From JANQQC01 sp965262255 (GTDB lineage Bacteria; Pseudomonadota; Alphaproteobacteria; Caulobacterales; Hyphomonadaceae), in the NCBI GenBank assembly GCA_965262255.1, contig OZ253505.1:3286001-3350000 (forward strand): a stretch of DNA of 64,000 nucleotides. The letters run 5' to 3'. The notes under the pieces were generated by a model, which searched no databases, was not told where the DNA came from, and saw only the letters and a list, made by a program, of their open reading frames with translations. A program made the translations under genes and the position numbers. The first letter of the stretch is position 1; the number at the start of each line of letters is the position of its first letter. Below are positions 18,801-25,800 of the stretch, in pieces.

Positions 18801-20571
18801 GGCAACGGCGAGTGTAACAGTTTCCGGTAACACAGTTGGCAATCGAGGGAGCGCAATCCACGTCGAAAATGATGGTTCTGGGGATATAAACATCATTGCT
18901 TCAAGTCAAGTCACCGGTGGACCTCAGGGAACAGGTATTGAAACACGAACGAATGGTGGAGATACAAAGATCACGCTTAATGCTGGTGCTTTGGTCTCTG
19001 GAGCAAGTGGATTTGCAATACGCAACGATGAAGGGGATTCGGAGATTTCAATCCGTGCCGGAGCTACGGTATCGGGTAGGGTTGAACTAGGGGGCGGAGT
19101 TGATAGACTAACTTTTGCAGATGCGACTTTTGGAACGTCAATTCTAAATGGAGGTAGTGACACGGGAGCCGATGTTTCTGTTGATGTTCTGACGATCAAT
19201 GGAGGGGCTTTCGTATTGTCGGAAGATAACTTTGTTAATTGGGAAAGTATCGTATTCGGATCTCAAACTAATATCAGCGTTAATGGGGTTTCAGCGATTA
19301 CTACTGGTACTTTGACTGTTCAAGGTACGTTGTCAATGCAAGATGAAGTGACTAATGACACGCTAACTATTGACGGAAATCTGGTCGGTGGAGGAACCAT
19401 CAAGATTGATACTGACTTCTTCACGGGCAGTACAGACTCGTTGACAGTAAGTGGTAATGTCACTGGACGTACAACGATTGAAGTTAACGACATTTCTCCA
19501 TCTTCAGGAGGACAAGACCAAGAAGCGATCAACATCGTTACGGTAACAGGGGCTAGCACGACAGTTTCGTTCTCGTTGGCGGATGGTGGATTTACCGGCG
19601 GTGCTTATCAGTACGAGCTAGAATTCCTTCCTTCAACTCGCCAGTATGTTTTGAGTAAGAAGCAATCGGTTGGCAGTGTGATGTTGGTTGCGGCACCGAT
19701 AGCCTTGATTGATGGTTTTGCTAAACTTCCAAGTTTACACGAACGACGATCTATAGACTCGACACAGAGTAATTGGAGCCGGGTGATTGGGAATACGAAT
19801 TCCTACGGCAAAGCACCTGCAGATCAGGCAGAATATGAGTCTCAAACCACGGGTCTACAAGCCGGATTTGATTTTGCTAAACAGACCACTCCGACGGGAA
19901 CTTGGGTATATGGATTTACCGCTCAGTTCAACAGTTTGAATACCGACATTAAGGTAGCCTCTACCGAAGGTGAGTTAATGGCCGATGGGTATGGTGTGGG
20001 TGCCACGGCGACTTGGGTAGGTTTGAATGGTGGATACCTCGACATCCAAGCGCAATACAATCAAATGACGATAGATTTTGATGTGGCGGGTACTGATACC
20101 TCGTTCATAGAGGGGCAAGACGCTACAGCTATGGCTATAAGTATGGAGTTAGGTAAAAGTCATTCGATTGGAGAGAATTTGACACTCCTCACCAACGGTC
20201 AGATTAGTTGGGGTCTTGCAGATATTGGAGATGTTAAGTCTACCAGCGGTCAACCTATTGTCTTTGGCGACGACGCAAACATTACGGCTCGGTTTGGAAT
20301 GCGACTAGAATATAATGAAGAGCCTTATAAACTTCACCTGTTGACCAATCTATACTATGACACATTAGAGACTTGGGAAGCGACTTTCGCTAACGCGACT
20401 TACAGAGATAGTAAAGATCCGGTCTCGTTAGAGTTAGGTCTTGGAGGCTCAATGAAATTGTCACCTAACTCAAATCTATTCATGCAGGGTGGATTCAGGA
20501 AAACAACGGACGATGAATTTGAACAACGAGACTCAGCACATTTCACGACAGGTGTCCGATGGTCTTGGTGA
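6862..20571 (+). CDS. Giant autotransporter 1 (type V secreted adhesin-like surface protein)
   Basis: One uninterrupted 4569-codon gene. The N-terminus has a long extended leader (about 80 residues with a GGRLA...GV..FAP stretch and a hydrophobic segment ending in EAA before the first cysteine). The passenger is Thr/Ser/Gly/Val-rich with short beta-helix-type repeats (forms of TVTGSGSGI and ITVSASGTVTG). Five large modules each begin with a cysteine pair (codons at 7111/7141, 9028/9067, 11761/11797, 15451/15487, 17944/17974). Modules 1-4 and the last end with LTF...IDGGEDSGTD...LxNWE...LSL..E..DTLTISGNL...TPS blocks. The C-terminal 267 residues (from about 19768) form an autotransporter beta-barrel ending in the aromatic GVRWSW. 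It probably mediates adhesion or surface coating. The exact ligand cannot be inferred. Many minus-strand open frames here are compositional shadows. Confidence 0.9.
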   Translation: MNKFSDDSSPDSGRGLLRHALRSSDTERPNLLGHGGRLARGSVGVMTFAPTLGLLGKFLSSASVFGIGIMAASSIFVGGSEAACTGNKPAGFNCSGSQSGNQRIENDWQTASTNITLKSNWVLTGDSTKSGSNDHGLIIKAYRSGGIRLRQEGTGSDTFSITAYGIGFDIIGDGGRTSQDPHLAESAGVDAELIRGVKSTKNIGVKINSSRGHIAVKVRNVDGNTGGIFAEQRTGNTNNRNMTITATHTVSTSTGKGVYAKKTSTGNLTLSLAAVTGGSSGSSGTAFGVDVRHTGGTGTATVTITGTITGRDYGLSANLTASGEHDIKTAAITSSGDGVRISATRQLTFSSSGTITANSGYGFSLSRGFGTSTGTVDLSFSNITSVKDGIYLYGTTASATTITTNGTISASGSGYNGIYLLNKGTGTITVNVKGDVQGGGKRNASPGPPSVAEKLGYAISVNAGTGSASNATSAVTVTVTSGTVKGTSTAGAILNGSGNSSITFSGSNATLSGDVKLGLGQDSLVISGSTVTAASELDGGQEAANSTVVDELTFRNGAKTTGTFLTLDPAKIKNWERINVSASTNWRILGTKTLTAANVSVSGTISLSEAAANSRAPDDALTISGNLIGGGTVVLDVNLATGSADTITITGNVTGATVITFSNVTPSNNTNRTASDITLITVQGTVSAGAFTSTTVPESTKYRLEFDSDAKTFALGVIRIPRCKTSEGGTVGTFVCSGTIDAPEIMSASGTTNLIATLNSSTTTVASSVSGVIFTMSGENGITFTQATGGGTLAATGSATGILDASTTGNGNIAVTLIGAASLAGSGTAVKVSSTGTGTITVSTNNVTANHSQAMAVNIAAAGTNVLLDAKGTIAGGIQVKNTHTTGTATVSAAAAVSKNSGTAIYAYGKGNLVEVKTSNTVTGSSSGVGGIKIVSKSAGAGALSVSAGGTVTASGGTGIHAEHDGRGALTITAAAVSASNNTPINVINRNSGDITLNISGAVTGPNSLTSGEGIKIVDNGPGDIEINTASVTGGEHGIYVDKNNVGSVEITVSGDITGRGTTTRDYAIGIKTNVTSSDIILNLSNHKITGGYGVFVYGQLSGDITVSSSGEIDAKQGGIYIYSIAAANFDVDVHTLTASGTRGIQIQAVGGGTATVTIASGGKVEGESYGVTIVNTSAGKVTLEASGAITGSNAIGAWINHSGAGAVELTTTSVTGGRQGFKIDKTGAGNVTLTATGTISTTSSASHNALEANVTGDGNVLLTLAAVTGTKNGVFVKNVGSGTLTISGNGAITATGSGDKDAGIYAYTNASGGAISITVSSTGSVSGKYGIRAESKSSANVTITTSGAVTGTSDDGISAMHASGTIAINVSSNVTGASNKTAIDATTNASGNSLITIHSGTVTAAGATGKAIVNGAGPSAVVIHSSASVTADIALGAGVDVLTFSGGTNFSRTITIDGGEDSGTDSSTDQLNINSISSLLDASKLTNWEVISFGTGTTGRFNGTVTLNTDELKVPRGAILSLKDEAPGDTLTIAGDFTGGGAIHIDINLATGAKDSIVVQGDISGVTTIVLNDKTPSNAVGRQESIELISFTGTSTDNAISFPVSLVSQGYSYSIELENKKFNLAGRRTNLLCVEDTNTEGTFACAGTINTSENMVETGTTNIVATLANNATVSVSAFIALYMFGANAITFTQAANGGSINGTGNATGAVKAKTTGNGNIQMTLTGTATLAGAGTAVFAESTGTGSISITTQKVTASNASGRGIRADGKAAITISANDEITGGIEVNDRGLGGTVSISTSSTVSSNNNDGIHVKRHQGGGTSASVEVNTSGAVTGKRHGIYINDVTGVTRSGTVTVNATGAITATDNRGISIDINYGTSMPVTIVASGAISSKRRGIMAWHKGAGAVSITANNTVTSTDSDGIYAYTVGDDITINTTSAVTGGLFGIAARHWGNQSSDKVTVSASAAINGRGKYGLYVRAKRGQSLSATVAAVTGKEHGIKTKGVVGAISLTASGAIVGTDKDGINIESTGSSISLTFSSTVTGGESGIVVNNQGGGAGAVLINASGAVTGTSKAGINVQNSRVGATTITATSTVSGSSAGIVAKGTGSGASAVTVSAVGTVSASAGVAIDAYGKGASVTISTSTTVTGSGSTTATGSVGGIKAVNKSSGAGTVSITLGGKVTTTGGTGIHAENEGTGGLTITAGEIASNGAGIVATNSNSGTLTLNISGAITQNGSGDTRTGDGIKATNNGADDLVVNTMSVTGSEDGIDLNKTAGGSITLTISGAITANGDSNDQAGIAAINDSEGEDITLNLSNHSVTGGYHGIYVYNEGDGNIAITSTGTITGSGKHGVYVNQEGSAVNLSLHTVSGKEYGLQLKHYGDGTATITLSTGGRASGGETGVFLYGQGDGDISLVASGTIRGSNSDGLYVYQSGDAAVTISVASVSGKSDGIDLRKYGSGNVSITATGTVQAARGSEQDGLEALSSGAGNISITVASVTGYADGIDVRNYVGGTIDLNVNGAVVGNGTGASHTGIYAYADEDAGNITISVGSAGSVSGRFGISASSESSGNITISTSGAVTGTVETGIEAEVQDGEISITISGNVTGSSSKVAIDTKSTASGTTTIVINSGIIAASGGTSIQNNGGTSDITINSGATINQKISLGGGVDKLTFVGKAPATTLEIDGGEDSGTDTSVDVLTFSGFTGSVSATQLKNWETIAVAAGTTITFTGSQSLSVETLTLSGGVVSLSDDNVGDSLAISGNIGGRGSLGIDVNLSSGASDTFTVTKNLTGTHRLIVKDVTPANQTTRVTQVKVVSVGGTTSSPSLTLQNRFRSGGFAYSLEYNASEKAFFLLGERSTLNCIESTTNPGNYTCRGNFSLSENILGDGSEDLVAVLDASAVVNVGAAVAMSLEGAGSITFTQAAGGGWINATGDATGVIHAKTSGSGSINISLTGTANLIASGTAILVDSTGTGSITVSTNHVTANNSDATAINLMGSGDSITLHTQSGVSGGKAGIIVKNVSSTGTVTISASTDVASSSGTAIYAYGKGASVTVSTGGQALGNAMGIKAVNKSTGSGSLTVSAGNSVRGSSNTGIYATNSGQGGLAITAGAVGGGKAGIDARNYTSGNLTINVTGAVNVPDTAGDDGINAYNKGAGDVTVSTVAVTGDASGVDIRNYGGGSITASFGGTIVATGSGTGDAGVVLINDAQGSDITATITSAGSIRGQHGIRGVHNSSGAFLVNASGTISGSSEDGINVTGGTAGSITLNVGEVSAAKRAIVVTNTGAGSVAVTATGTVKTNATVTAVGALSIVNSGSTTLTLSAVQATETAVYVNSTGLGSSTITLNGAVSTSGDGAVHGIYTKAGTRAGDTAITVPTGGGVTGKSTAIKAVSAGSGSITIVTSGNLSSTHKGLDVSVAERGNISLNVNNDVSVTDSAAVGIDTGTRSGATTIVIGGGTIGGATSIRNNAGDSTVTVNKGVELSGNIELGGGVDKLTFNESFDSTITIDGGQDSGINRSKDVIAIESGKASIDLTKLRNWEIIQVGSSGTIAFEGTQNLTVEQVMLAGTLSLKNESIEDAFTLTGNLVPHGTNNVGVLELDVDFSVGDKRDTITVSGDVTGSYNITLYDVTPSDKTDRFLNRINILTVGGTSSESSFSLTGTRFASGGYLYKLNYDDQARIYYLTGERGTLKCESSSEGVFACAGSLVFPENIRTIGDTAVTATLSAGSTVNVTVGVAIQMTSQNSISFTQASSGQPLNASGNATGVVHASNTGRGDVSITLTGTATLDGAGTGVAARSTGTGNVNVTTAGVAANHGSATAIRASGLGAQVSVNASAVSAGRNGIIVTNRSNGGTSTVVTTGAVTSSGTGVYAFSLSGNVNVNAVGVAGGTSAIVAKNDGGSGNVSVTTTGVVTGSAGAIQVYNYGIGSLNVLASNQVTGRASDGISVIAGASTTSISVSAASSTGQRNAIRVENSGTATASVTVSGNTVGNRGSAIHVENDGSGDINIIASSQVTGGPQGTGIETRTNGGDTKITLNAGALVSGASGFAIRNDEGDSEISIRAGATVSGRVELGGGVDRLTFADATFGTSILNGGSDTGADVSVDVLTINGGAFVLSEDNFVNWESIVFGSQTNISVNGVSAITTGTLTVQGTLSMQDEVTNDTLTIDGNLVGGGTIKIDTDFFTGSTDSLTVSGNVTGRTTIEVNDISPSSGGQDQEAINIVTVTGASTTVSFSLADGGFTGGAYQYELEFLPSTRQYVLSKKQSVGSVMLVAAPIALIDGFAKLPSLHERRSIDSTQSNWSRVIGNTNSYGKAPADQAEYESQTTGLQAGFDFAKQTTPTGTWVYGFTAQFNSLNTDIKVASTEGELMADGYGVGATATWVGLNGGYLDIQAQYNQMTIDFDVAGTDTSFIEGQDATAMAISMELGKSHSIGENLTLLTNGQISWGLADIGDVKSTSGQPIVFGDDANITARFGMRLEYNEEPYKLHLLTNLYYDTLETWEATFANATYRDSKDPVSLELGLGGSMKLSPNSNLFMQGGFRKTTDDEFEQRDSAHFTTGVRWSW
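11479..11486 (+). repeat. Homopolymeric G tract (8 G) inside giant autotransporter 1
   Basis: Eight G encode part of a GGG run in a conserved FTGGGAIHIDINL block of module 2. The equivalent positions in the other modules use broken codons (GGA, GGT), so the run is not required by the protein sequence. A slip here would truncate the protein before its barrel. Confidence 0.7.
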
Positions 20572-20807
20572 TCAAGCATGATTGGGTTGCAATGCGAAAA
20601 CACCTGCTTGAATCAATTGTGATGCAAGAAGGAAGTTAAAGAAATCGGCGATGTGCGATGAGATCACTTGTTGTATAAATGCGTATAACGGAACAACTAT
20701 AAGCTATATCCGACGGAATAATAAATTGCAAAATTTTGACAGTTGCGGTAATTGCAGATAAGACTACGGTCAGTTTCAAATAATCTCATTTGCTTTTAGG
20801 AGTTCAA

Positions 20808-21258
20808 ATGATGCCGATTGAGAGATTTGATTTGCGCGGCTTCGGCAACGACAGCGATGACGACCAAGTTAGTTTACAAAACGACGATGAGGACGAAGTT
20901 CTTTTATTAGAGGGCTAGAGCTTCGAAAGGTTTGGTGATGTACAGGTTATCAGCCCTGACGAAGCGATAAAGCTGGTAGCTGCCGCTAGAGCAAAAATCC
21001 GTCCGGTCGATTTACAGATTATAGAATGCATGCGAGAAGAGGGGGTAACTGAGGAACTTGCAGTTAAAGCTTTCGTAGGTCTGTTCGGAGGAAACGAGGT
21101 ACGAACAGCGTTTTTTTGAATGCCGATTTCTATTATGGAAGTGAAGCACCAACTCCACTTGATCGTTTAAAAAGGCAATAGCTGAGGATTCGATTCCTGA
21201 ATGCATTGAGATGCTAGAGGGAACAAGAGAGAGTTTAGCAAGGGGAGATCACTTTTAA
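20808..21258 (+). pseudogene. Broken small acidic gene (amber codon plus two frameshifts)
   Basis: A clear ribosome-binding site (TTAGGAG) precedes ATGATG at 20808. The first frame gives 36 acidic residues and stops at TAG 20916-20918. The same frame then stays open for 66 more residues (including AIKLVAAARAKIRPVDLQII) to TGA 21117-21119 within a T7 run. A -1 shift continues LNADFYYGSEAPTPLDRLK to TAG, and a second -1 shift in an A5 run continues AIAEDSIPECIEMLEGTRES to TAA 21256-21258. Joined, this is a plausible protein of about 148 residues. The GSEAPTPLDRLKK part faintly recalls the C-terminal toxin-binding domain of Xre/MbcA/ParS antitoxins, but I would not assign it. The lesions indicate decay, or one-base homopolymer errors in the assembly. 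Confidence 0.5.
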
Positions 21259-21309
21259 TGAGTATACTAACTGTGAGAAGACTTTAGAGCGTTTGCAAAT
21301 CAAGTTGAT

Positions 21310-22176
21310 TCAAATACTAAGCTGGTAATTGCTAGAAATAATATAGTTTTTGCACTCTTGTGGAGTGTATAATTTTCCGATTTTTTCGAGATACTTTAAC
21401 AAAGTCGTCACACATCTGATTTCCTTTTTTCGCAAATCGGCTTTCAATTTAGAGAATGCCATTTCAATAGGATTAAAGTTTGGACTGTAGGGAGGTAAGA
21501 AGACGAGTCTTGCTCCGGTCGATTCGATAATCTTTCTTACTTCAGCATTTTTGTGGGGGGAGCAATTATCCCAAATCACTATTGCTCCTGGAAACAATTT
21601 GGGTTTCAGTTCTGTTTCGACATATTCTTTCAGAATCTCAGAGTTCATTGGACGATCATAGCTTTTGCAGGCGACCATTCCTTCTGTTGTAAGAGCTGCA
21701 ATACAGGTGCAATTTTTGTAGTGTCCGTGCGGAACTTTTGCTACAAGTCTCTTACCCTTTAAACTGCGACCGTGGGTTCTTGTAAAATCGGTTGCGGCCC
21801 CCGTCTCATCTACGAAAAAGCAGTCTTCTGCTTTGAAACTTTTACAGTCCCAATTCTCTCGTGCTTCTTTTACATCTGGACGATCTTGTTCTGCTGCGTA
21901 GACTGTCTTTTTTTTTCTTGTTATGCCCCTACTTATGAGAAAATTTCGTATTGTGCTTTCACAGAACTTTTCTCTCATATGCTCGTTTAAGTGATTCGCT
22001 ATTTCTTTGAGAGTAGCATCAGGGAAAAAGTGTAAAATTACTCCGATTTCCAAAGAATAACTATGAACAGTTCTCTTTTTGCGATACCCGCCCCGTGGCA
22101 ACGGATCAAGACTTTCGCCTAGTCGCTTTAACCTTACAATACGATTCCGCAATACAAAGTATGGAAATTCGAGCAA
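21310..22176 (-). CDS. IS630-family transposase, lacking the N-terminal HTH
   Basis: A 288-residue DDE transposase. The catalytic acids are visible in FFVDETGAATD, IVIWDNCSPHKN and PYSPNFNPIEMAFSKLK, a typical IS630 triad. Residues 28-90 form the second HTH linker region (PLPRGGYRKKR, then FFPDATLKEIANHL). Most IS630 transposases carry about 60 further N-terminal residues with the first HTH. Here the frame opens with TTG directly after a TAG, and nothing upstream encodes that domain, so this copy is probably truncated at its 5' end and inactive. No clear terminal repeats or TA duplication were found. Confidence 0.8.
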   Translation of the reverse strand: MLEFPYFVLRNRIVRLKRLGESLDPLPRGGYRKKRTVHSYSLEIGVILHFFPDATLKEIANHLNEHMREKFCESTIRNFLISRGITRKKKTVYAAEQDRPDVKEARENWDCKSFKAEDCFFVDETGAATDFTRTHGRSLKGKRLVAKVPHGHYKNCTCIAALTTEGMVACKSYDRPMNSEILKEYVETELKPKLFPGAIVIWDNCSPHKNAEVRKIIESTGARLVFLPPYSPNFNPIEMAFSKLKADLRKKEIRCVTTLLKYLEKIGKLYTPQECKNYIISSNYQLSI

Positions 22177-22273
22177 CTAGTCGTTTTCAGTGTTGTCCTA
22201 CCAAGTAAGATATTTTCCGATTTTCAATTTTGCAACAAAAAGTCTGGTAACTCATTTTTTGCTGGTTATAAAA

Positions 22274-22400
22274 TTACTTGTTCCAGTCAACATCGCGGAT
22301 ATAGACAGCGTTGTTGGGTAATCCCTGTCCCATAACTGTTTCTTCTAGATTGAGTTGCTGTATAATGGTAGTATATCATCCTGATCGCCCGTTTGCGAAG
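22274..22400 (-). mobile_element. Relic of an IS481 left end
   Basis: Read on the minus strand, this stretch matches the left end and the first codons of the complete IS481 element at 50307: a decayed inverted repeat (GCGATCAGGATGAT), the leader with ACAGTTATGGGACAG, and MGQGLPNNAV (compare MGQVLHPNAV). The similarity fades within about 20 codons and a stop follows. It is an old deleted or truncated copy that is no longer mobile. Confidence 0.65.
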
Positions 22401-22465
22401 CTGAACACATAGAGTTTGAATATTTTTATTCGATTTTTTAGAGAAGTTCATACCCGGAGAATAAG

Positions 22466-22549
22466 ATGTTTTCACACATACTTTTGAGTTTGGCAATTTT
22501 AGTCTATATTGTGTTAGTCCTATACTTGATAGAGTTCTCTGATGATTGA
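22466..22549 (+). CDS. Possible 27-residue membrane peptide
   Basis: ATG at 22466 follows a good ribosome-binding site (CCCGGAGA, six bases upstream). The peptide is MFSHILLSLAILVYIVLVLY followed by LIEFSDD, that is, one strongly hydrophobic helix and an acidic tail. Size and build resemble type I toxin peptides or small regulatory membrane proteins, but no antisense RNA can be confirmed. The stop overlaps an ATG (ATGATTGA) that opens a 69-codon frame of no recognised family. It may be spurious. Confidence 0.3.
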   Translation: MFSHILLSLAILVYIVLVLYLIEFSDD

Positions 22550-22860
22550 ACAACCTGACTTGAGTGGAGTCTCGTTATTGGCAAGTAGACTTTATGGCTC
22601 ACGACCATATCTGTCAAAGTCACCGAGAATGCTCTCTTTATTTCAGAATGCTTGCACTAAGGAGGCCTATCACTTCAATGCGAACGCGGACACAAAGTTT
22701 AAGGCATTTTCCGCGCTAGTAATCCTGTTATTTCTTCCGACAGACCTATAATGACGGGATTCAGACCACAGATTCAAGAAAATTTGGTTGAAAAATCCGT
22801 TAAAGTTCTAGAGTATCAGATTGCAGGACTGTAAAGTTAGTTTTGTGGAGTTCATCTCAG
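22550..22860. other. Region with no supported gene
   Basis: The only open frame (22542-22751, plus strand) overlaps the stop of the 27-residue peptide and has no recognisable domain. A TTGCAGGACT match to the IS481 terminal repeat near 22822 is too short to rely on. Confidence 0.3.
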
Positions 22861-25800
22861 TCACGCCGTAATTGACGCGTCTGGATCGCCAGCAGATAGG
22901 GCATTCAAGTAGTCGAGGCACAGTTTTGTTGTAATATCGGCATTTTGAAAATTCCTCTTGTTCTCGCGCTTAACGATTGGAAAAGATGAATAAATGTATT
23001 CAATGTCGGTGGGTTCCGTGAGTCCGTACAGATAAAAGTAGACGGCATCAAGTTTAGCTTTGAGTTTAACTCGCTGAAGTTCATCCCACTTAAATGGAGG
23101 ATTCACCTGATCATCGTCCGAAGTATAGCCCATATCTTTTGCAAACGGAGCCATATTGTGAGCGGTGTAGGTTAATTCCAATACGGTCTCTTTTACAACT
23201 TCACCGGCAGTTTTTGTTCCGAACAAGACATCCTTGTACCGGCTTCGTTCAATTACAGGTAGCTGCTCTACCATATACCAGTTTAGAGAGGTTGATTGAA
23301 CTTTCTGGCGAACAGTAAAGTCAAATATGAGACTGTTGAAGTTCGCTAGGAGTAGAGCTAGATCGCTAATTTCAGAAGGATCCCCTTCCCACAACAGTAA
23401 CTGAGCTGTATTACCTACTCCGGAACGAGGAATAACAGAGGCAATCATTGTCCGATTATTTGTGATACTAGTGATTGCTCTGAACGCAAAAAACCAGTCG
23501 GCGTTGTAAATTTTTTTAATTTTATGTTCGGACACCCAAGAATGATGATTGGGCACGAACGAGGGCTCTTCCTTTTGTTGCGCTGATACTAATTCACTTA
23601 ACCGAGGATTTTTCAAATTTTGTTTATTCACGACAACCGAAGCCGCTCTGTGGTCATACTGGTTAAACATTCGGCCTACGTATAGGGGTAACCATTTGCC
23701 GTTGGCACTGTCATACACGTTTTCTCCGATATGATAAGCTTTTTCTTTTTTTCTAAGTTCCTTTTCCGAACGAAATAACCCTGAATCATTGGTCATATGA
23801 AACATCGTAGTAAACCTAACCGGCCATGCCTTGATTTCTTTGTTTTCAGCATGGACGACTAAGGGAACAGATGTGTCATAAATTTTCGTTGCGAGATTTG
23901 CGTCTCGCTTTGTCCGAAATATCGGCATCGTGCCGGTATTTGGATTAAATTTTTGAAAATCACGGACTTTTAGCGCAATGGTAGTTTCATTATCTTCAAT
24001 CTCAGAGACATCGTGAAGAAAGAAAGCACATTGGATTGGTTCGTCGCTGGGCTGTTTCGATAGAATAAGTGTGCAAAACTTGAATCGACTATCAACGTCG
24101 GGGAAATACCTAAACTGACCTTTCTGGCGTTGCCCCGTCTCACGTCGACCATTCTCAAAATCATAGAACGTCCGAACTTGCCCATTTGTTGATACGGAAC
24201 GAAAGAATTTGGAGGCGGTCTTATCATGGGCTATACCCGATGGAACAAGTAATCCGACACGACCATCAGGTTTAACCAGTTTCATAGCCCGTTCTACAAA
24301 CAAGGAATAAAGATTTACATCACCTCCAGACAATAGGGGATACTCCCCGTTATCTCTAATCAGTTTTCTAAACGACTCGGAACGATTTGAAGCTTCCTTG
24401 TATTCTCGCGCTAACGGATCACGGGATTTAACTAACGTCTTAATCATGGCTTTTCGATCGGAAGCACGTGTTGCAAACGCAATGTCGGACTGTCGTTCCG
24501 AGAACCATTCAACTTGCTCTAACTTCGTTCGATCCCAAGGCGGATTTCCCACTATCGCATCGAAACCTCCTACCAAATCCTCCTTGTCCCAATCGGTCCA
24601 GACACTTGGGAATACAACCTGCCAATTTAAGAATCGCTCACGGTCAATGATTTTCCTGACCTCAGACAACGTCTCTTCAAATACAGCCGTATCCTTGCTG
24701 CCGTTCTTCGCTTGTTCTTTACCATGAACGATATCCATCTGATCTCCAAAACGACCATCAAAAAATCCCTGCACCGAAGCAAGCGTGTCTTTATCTTTTA
24801 GGTCTATCCAGTCCAGAGCTTGTATAAAATTCATGATGGCATTTAAGGGGGCAACCAATTTTTCTGATTCTTCATATTTGCTGAATGAAAGTCGCACTTC
24901 GGAGACTTCCGAATCCGGTATCATTTCGAGAGTTTCAAGATGTTTGGTTGCTCCATAAAGCCTTTGCATCTGATCAGACCATATCAAAGGCGAACCGTAT
25001 TTATCCGAGTTCGTTTGAGCAGTCGTCAGCCATAATCCAATCAAACTATCTCCGCACTTCAAATGATGGTCGATAAATGATAACGGAGCCCCAACTGTAA
25101 AGGTATGTAACCAAAGAGATACTTTCGCGAGTTCCACCGCCATGGGATTCTTATCGACACCATAGATACATCGCTTGAGTATAATTCGTCTCAGTATGCG
25201 CCTATCGTCCAACTGATGGCCATCATATTCCCAACCACTATCGTGCGCTAAACCGATTATCTTTTTCCGTATATCGTCGATCTCTGCAATAATCGGTGAT
25301 TTGTATTCACCCCAATAATCATGAACGAGGTTTTCAACTGTTGCGATGGCATCGCTTACCTCATCGGCTAAATAGTCGACAAGGCAAACCAAGAAGTGAC
25401 CGGAACCCATCGCAGGATCACAAGTCCTCATTTTCAGTATTGAAGACGTTAAGTCTATTCCTCTAATGTAAGCGCTCTTCTCGCTCGCCGCATATTCAGA
25501 TGTCTTTAACTTCTCAAATTTTTCTATAAATTCCTTCTTCTTTGCGTCGATCAGAGGTTGAATCGTTTCTTTTATGACTAACTTCACCAAGTCTTCTGAA
25601 GTGTAATAACTCCCCGTGTTCTTTCTAGAAAATGTGCTTGGCCTTATAACGACTTCGTCGTCTAATCTATGGACATGATAATCCAGCAAACGTTCGTATA
25701 TGGCCCCCAATTGCTGAACAGATAAATTCCTATAACTGATATAATCATAACCACTTTGCGTTTTTTCGAATGACAAAGCTTCTATAATTTTTGCCATCGT

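Noticed and set aside
6862..20571. CRISPR-like repeats
   Set aside because: The short repeats in both giant genes are degenerate, in frame and without equal unique spacers; they code for beta-helix rungs.
21166..21172. Programmed -1 frameshift at T-TTA-AAA
   Set aside because: The heptamer is real, but the same gene has an amber codon and another shift, so decay or sequence error is more likely.
22815..22840. IS481 right-end-like sequence TTGCAGGACT
   Set aside because: Only about ten exact bases, with no matching left end in the proper orientation.
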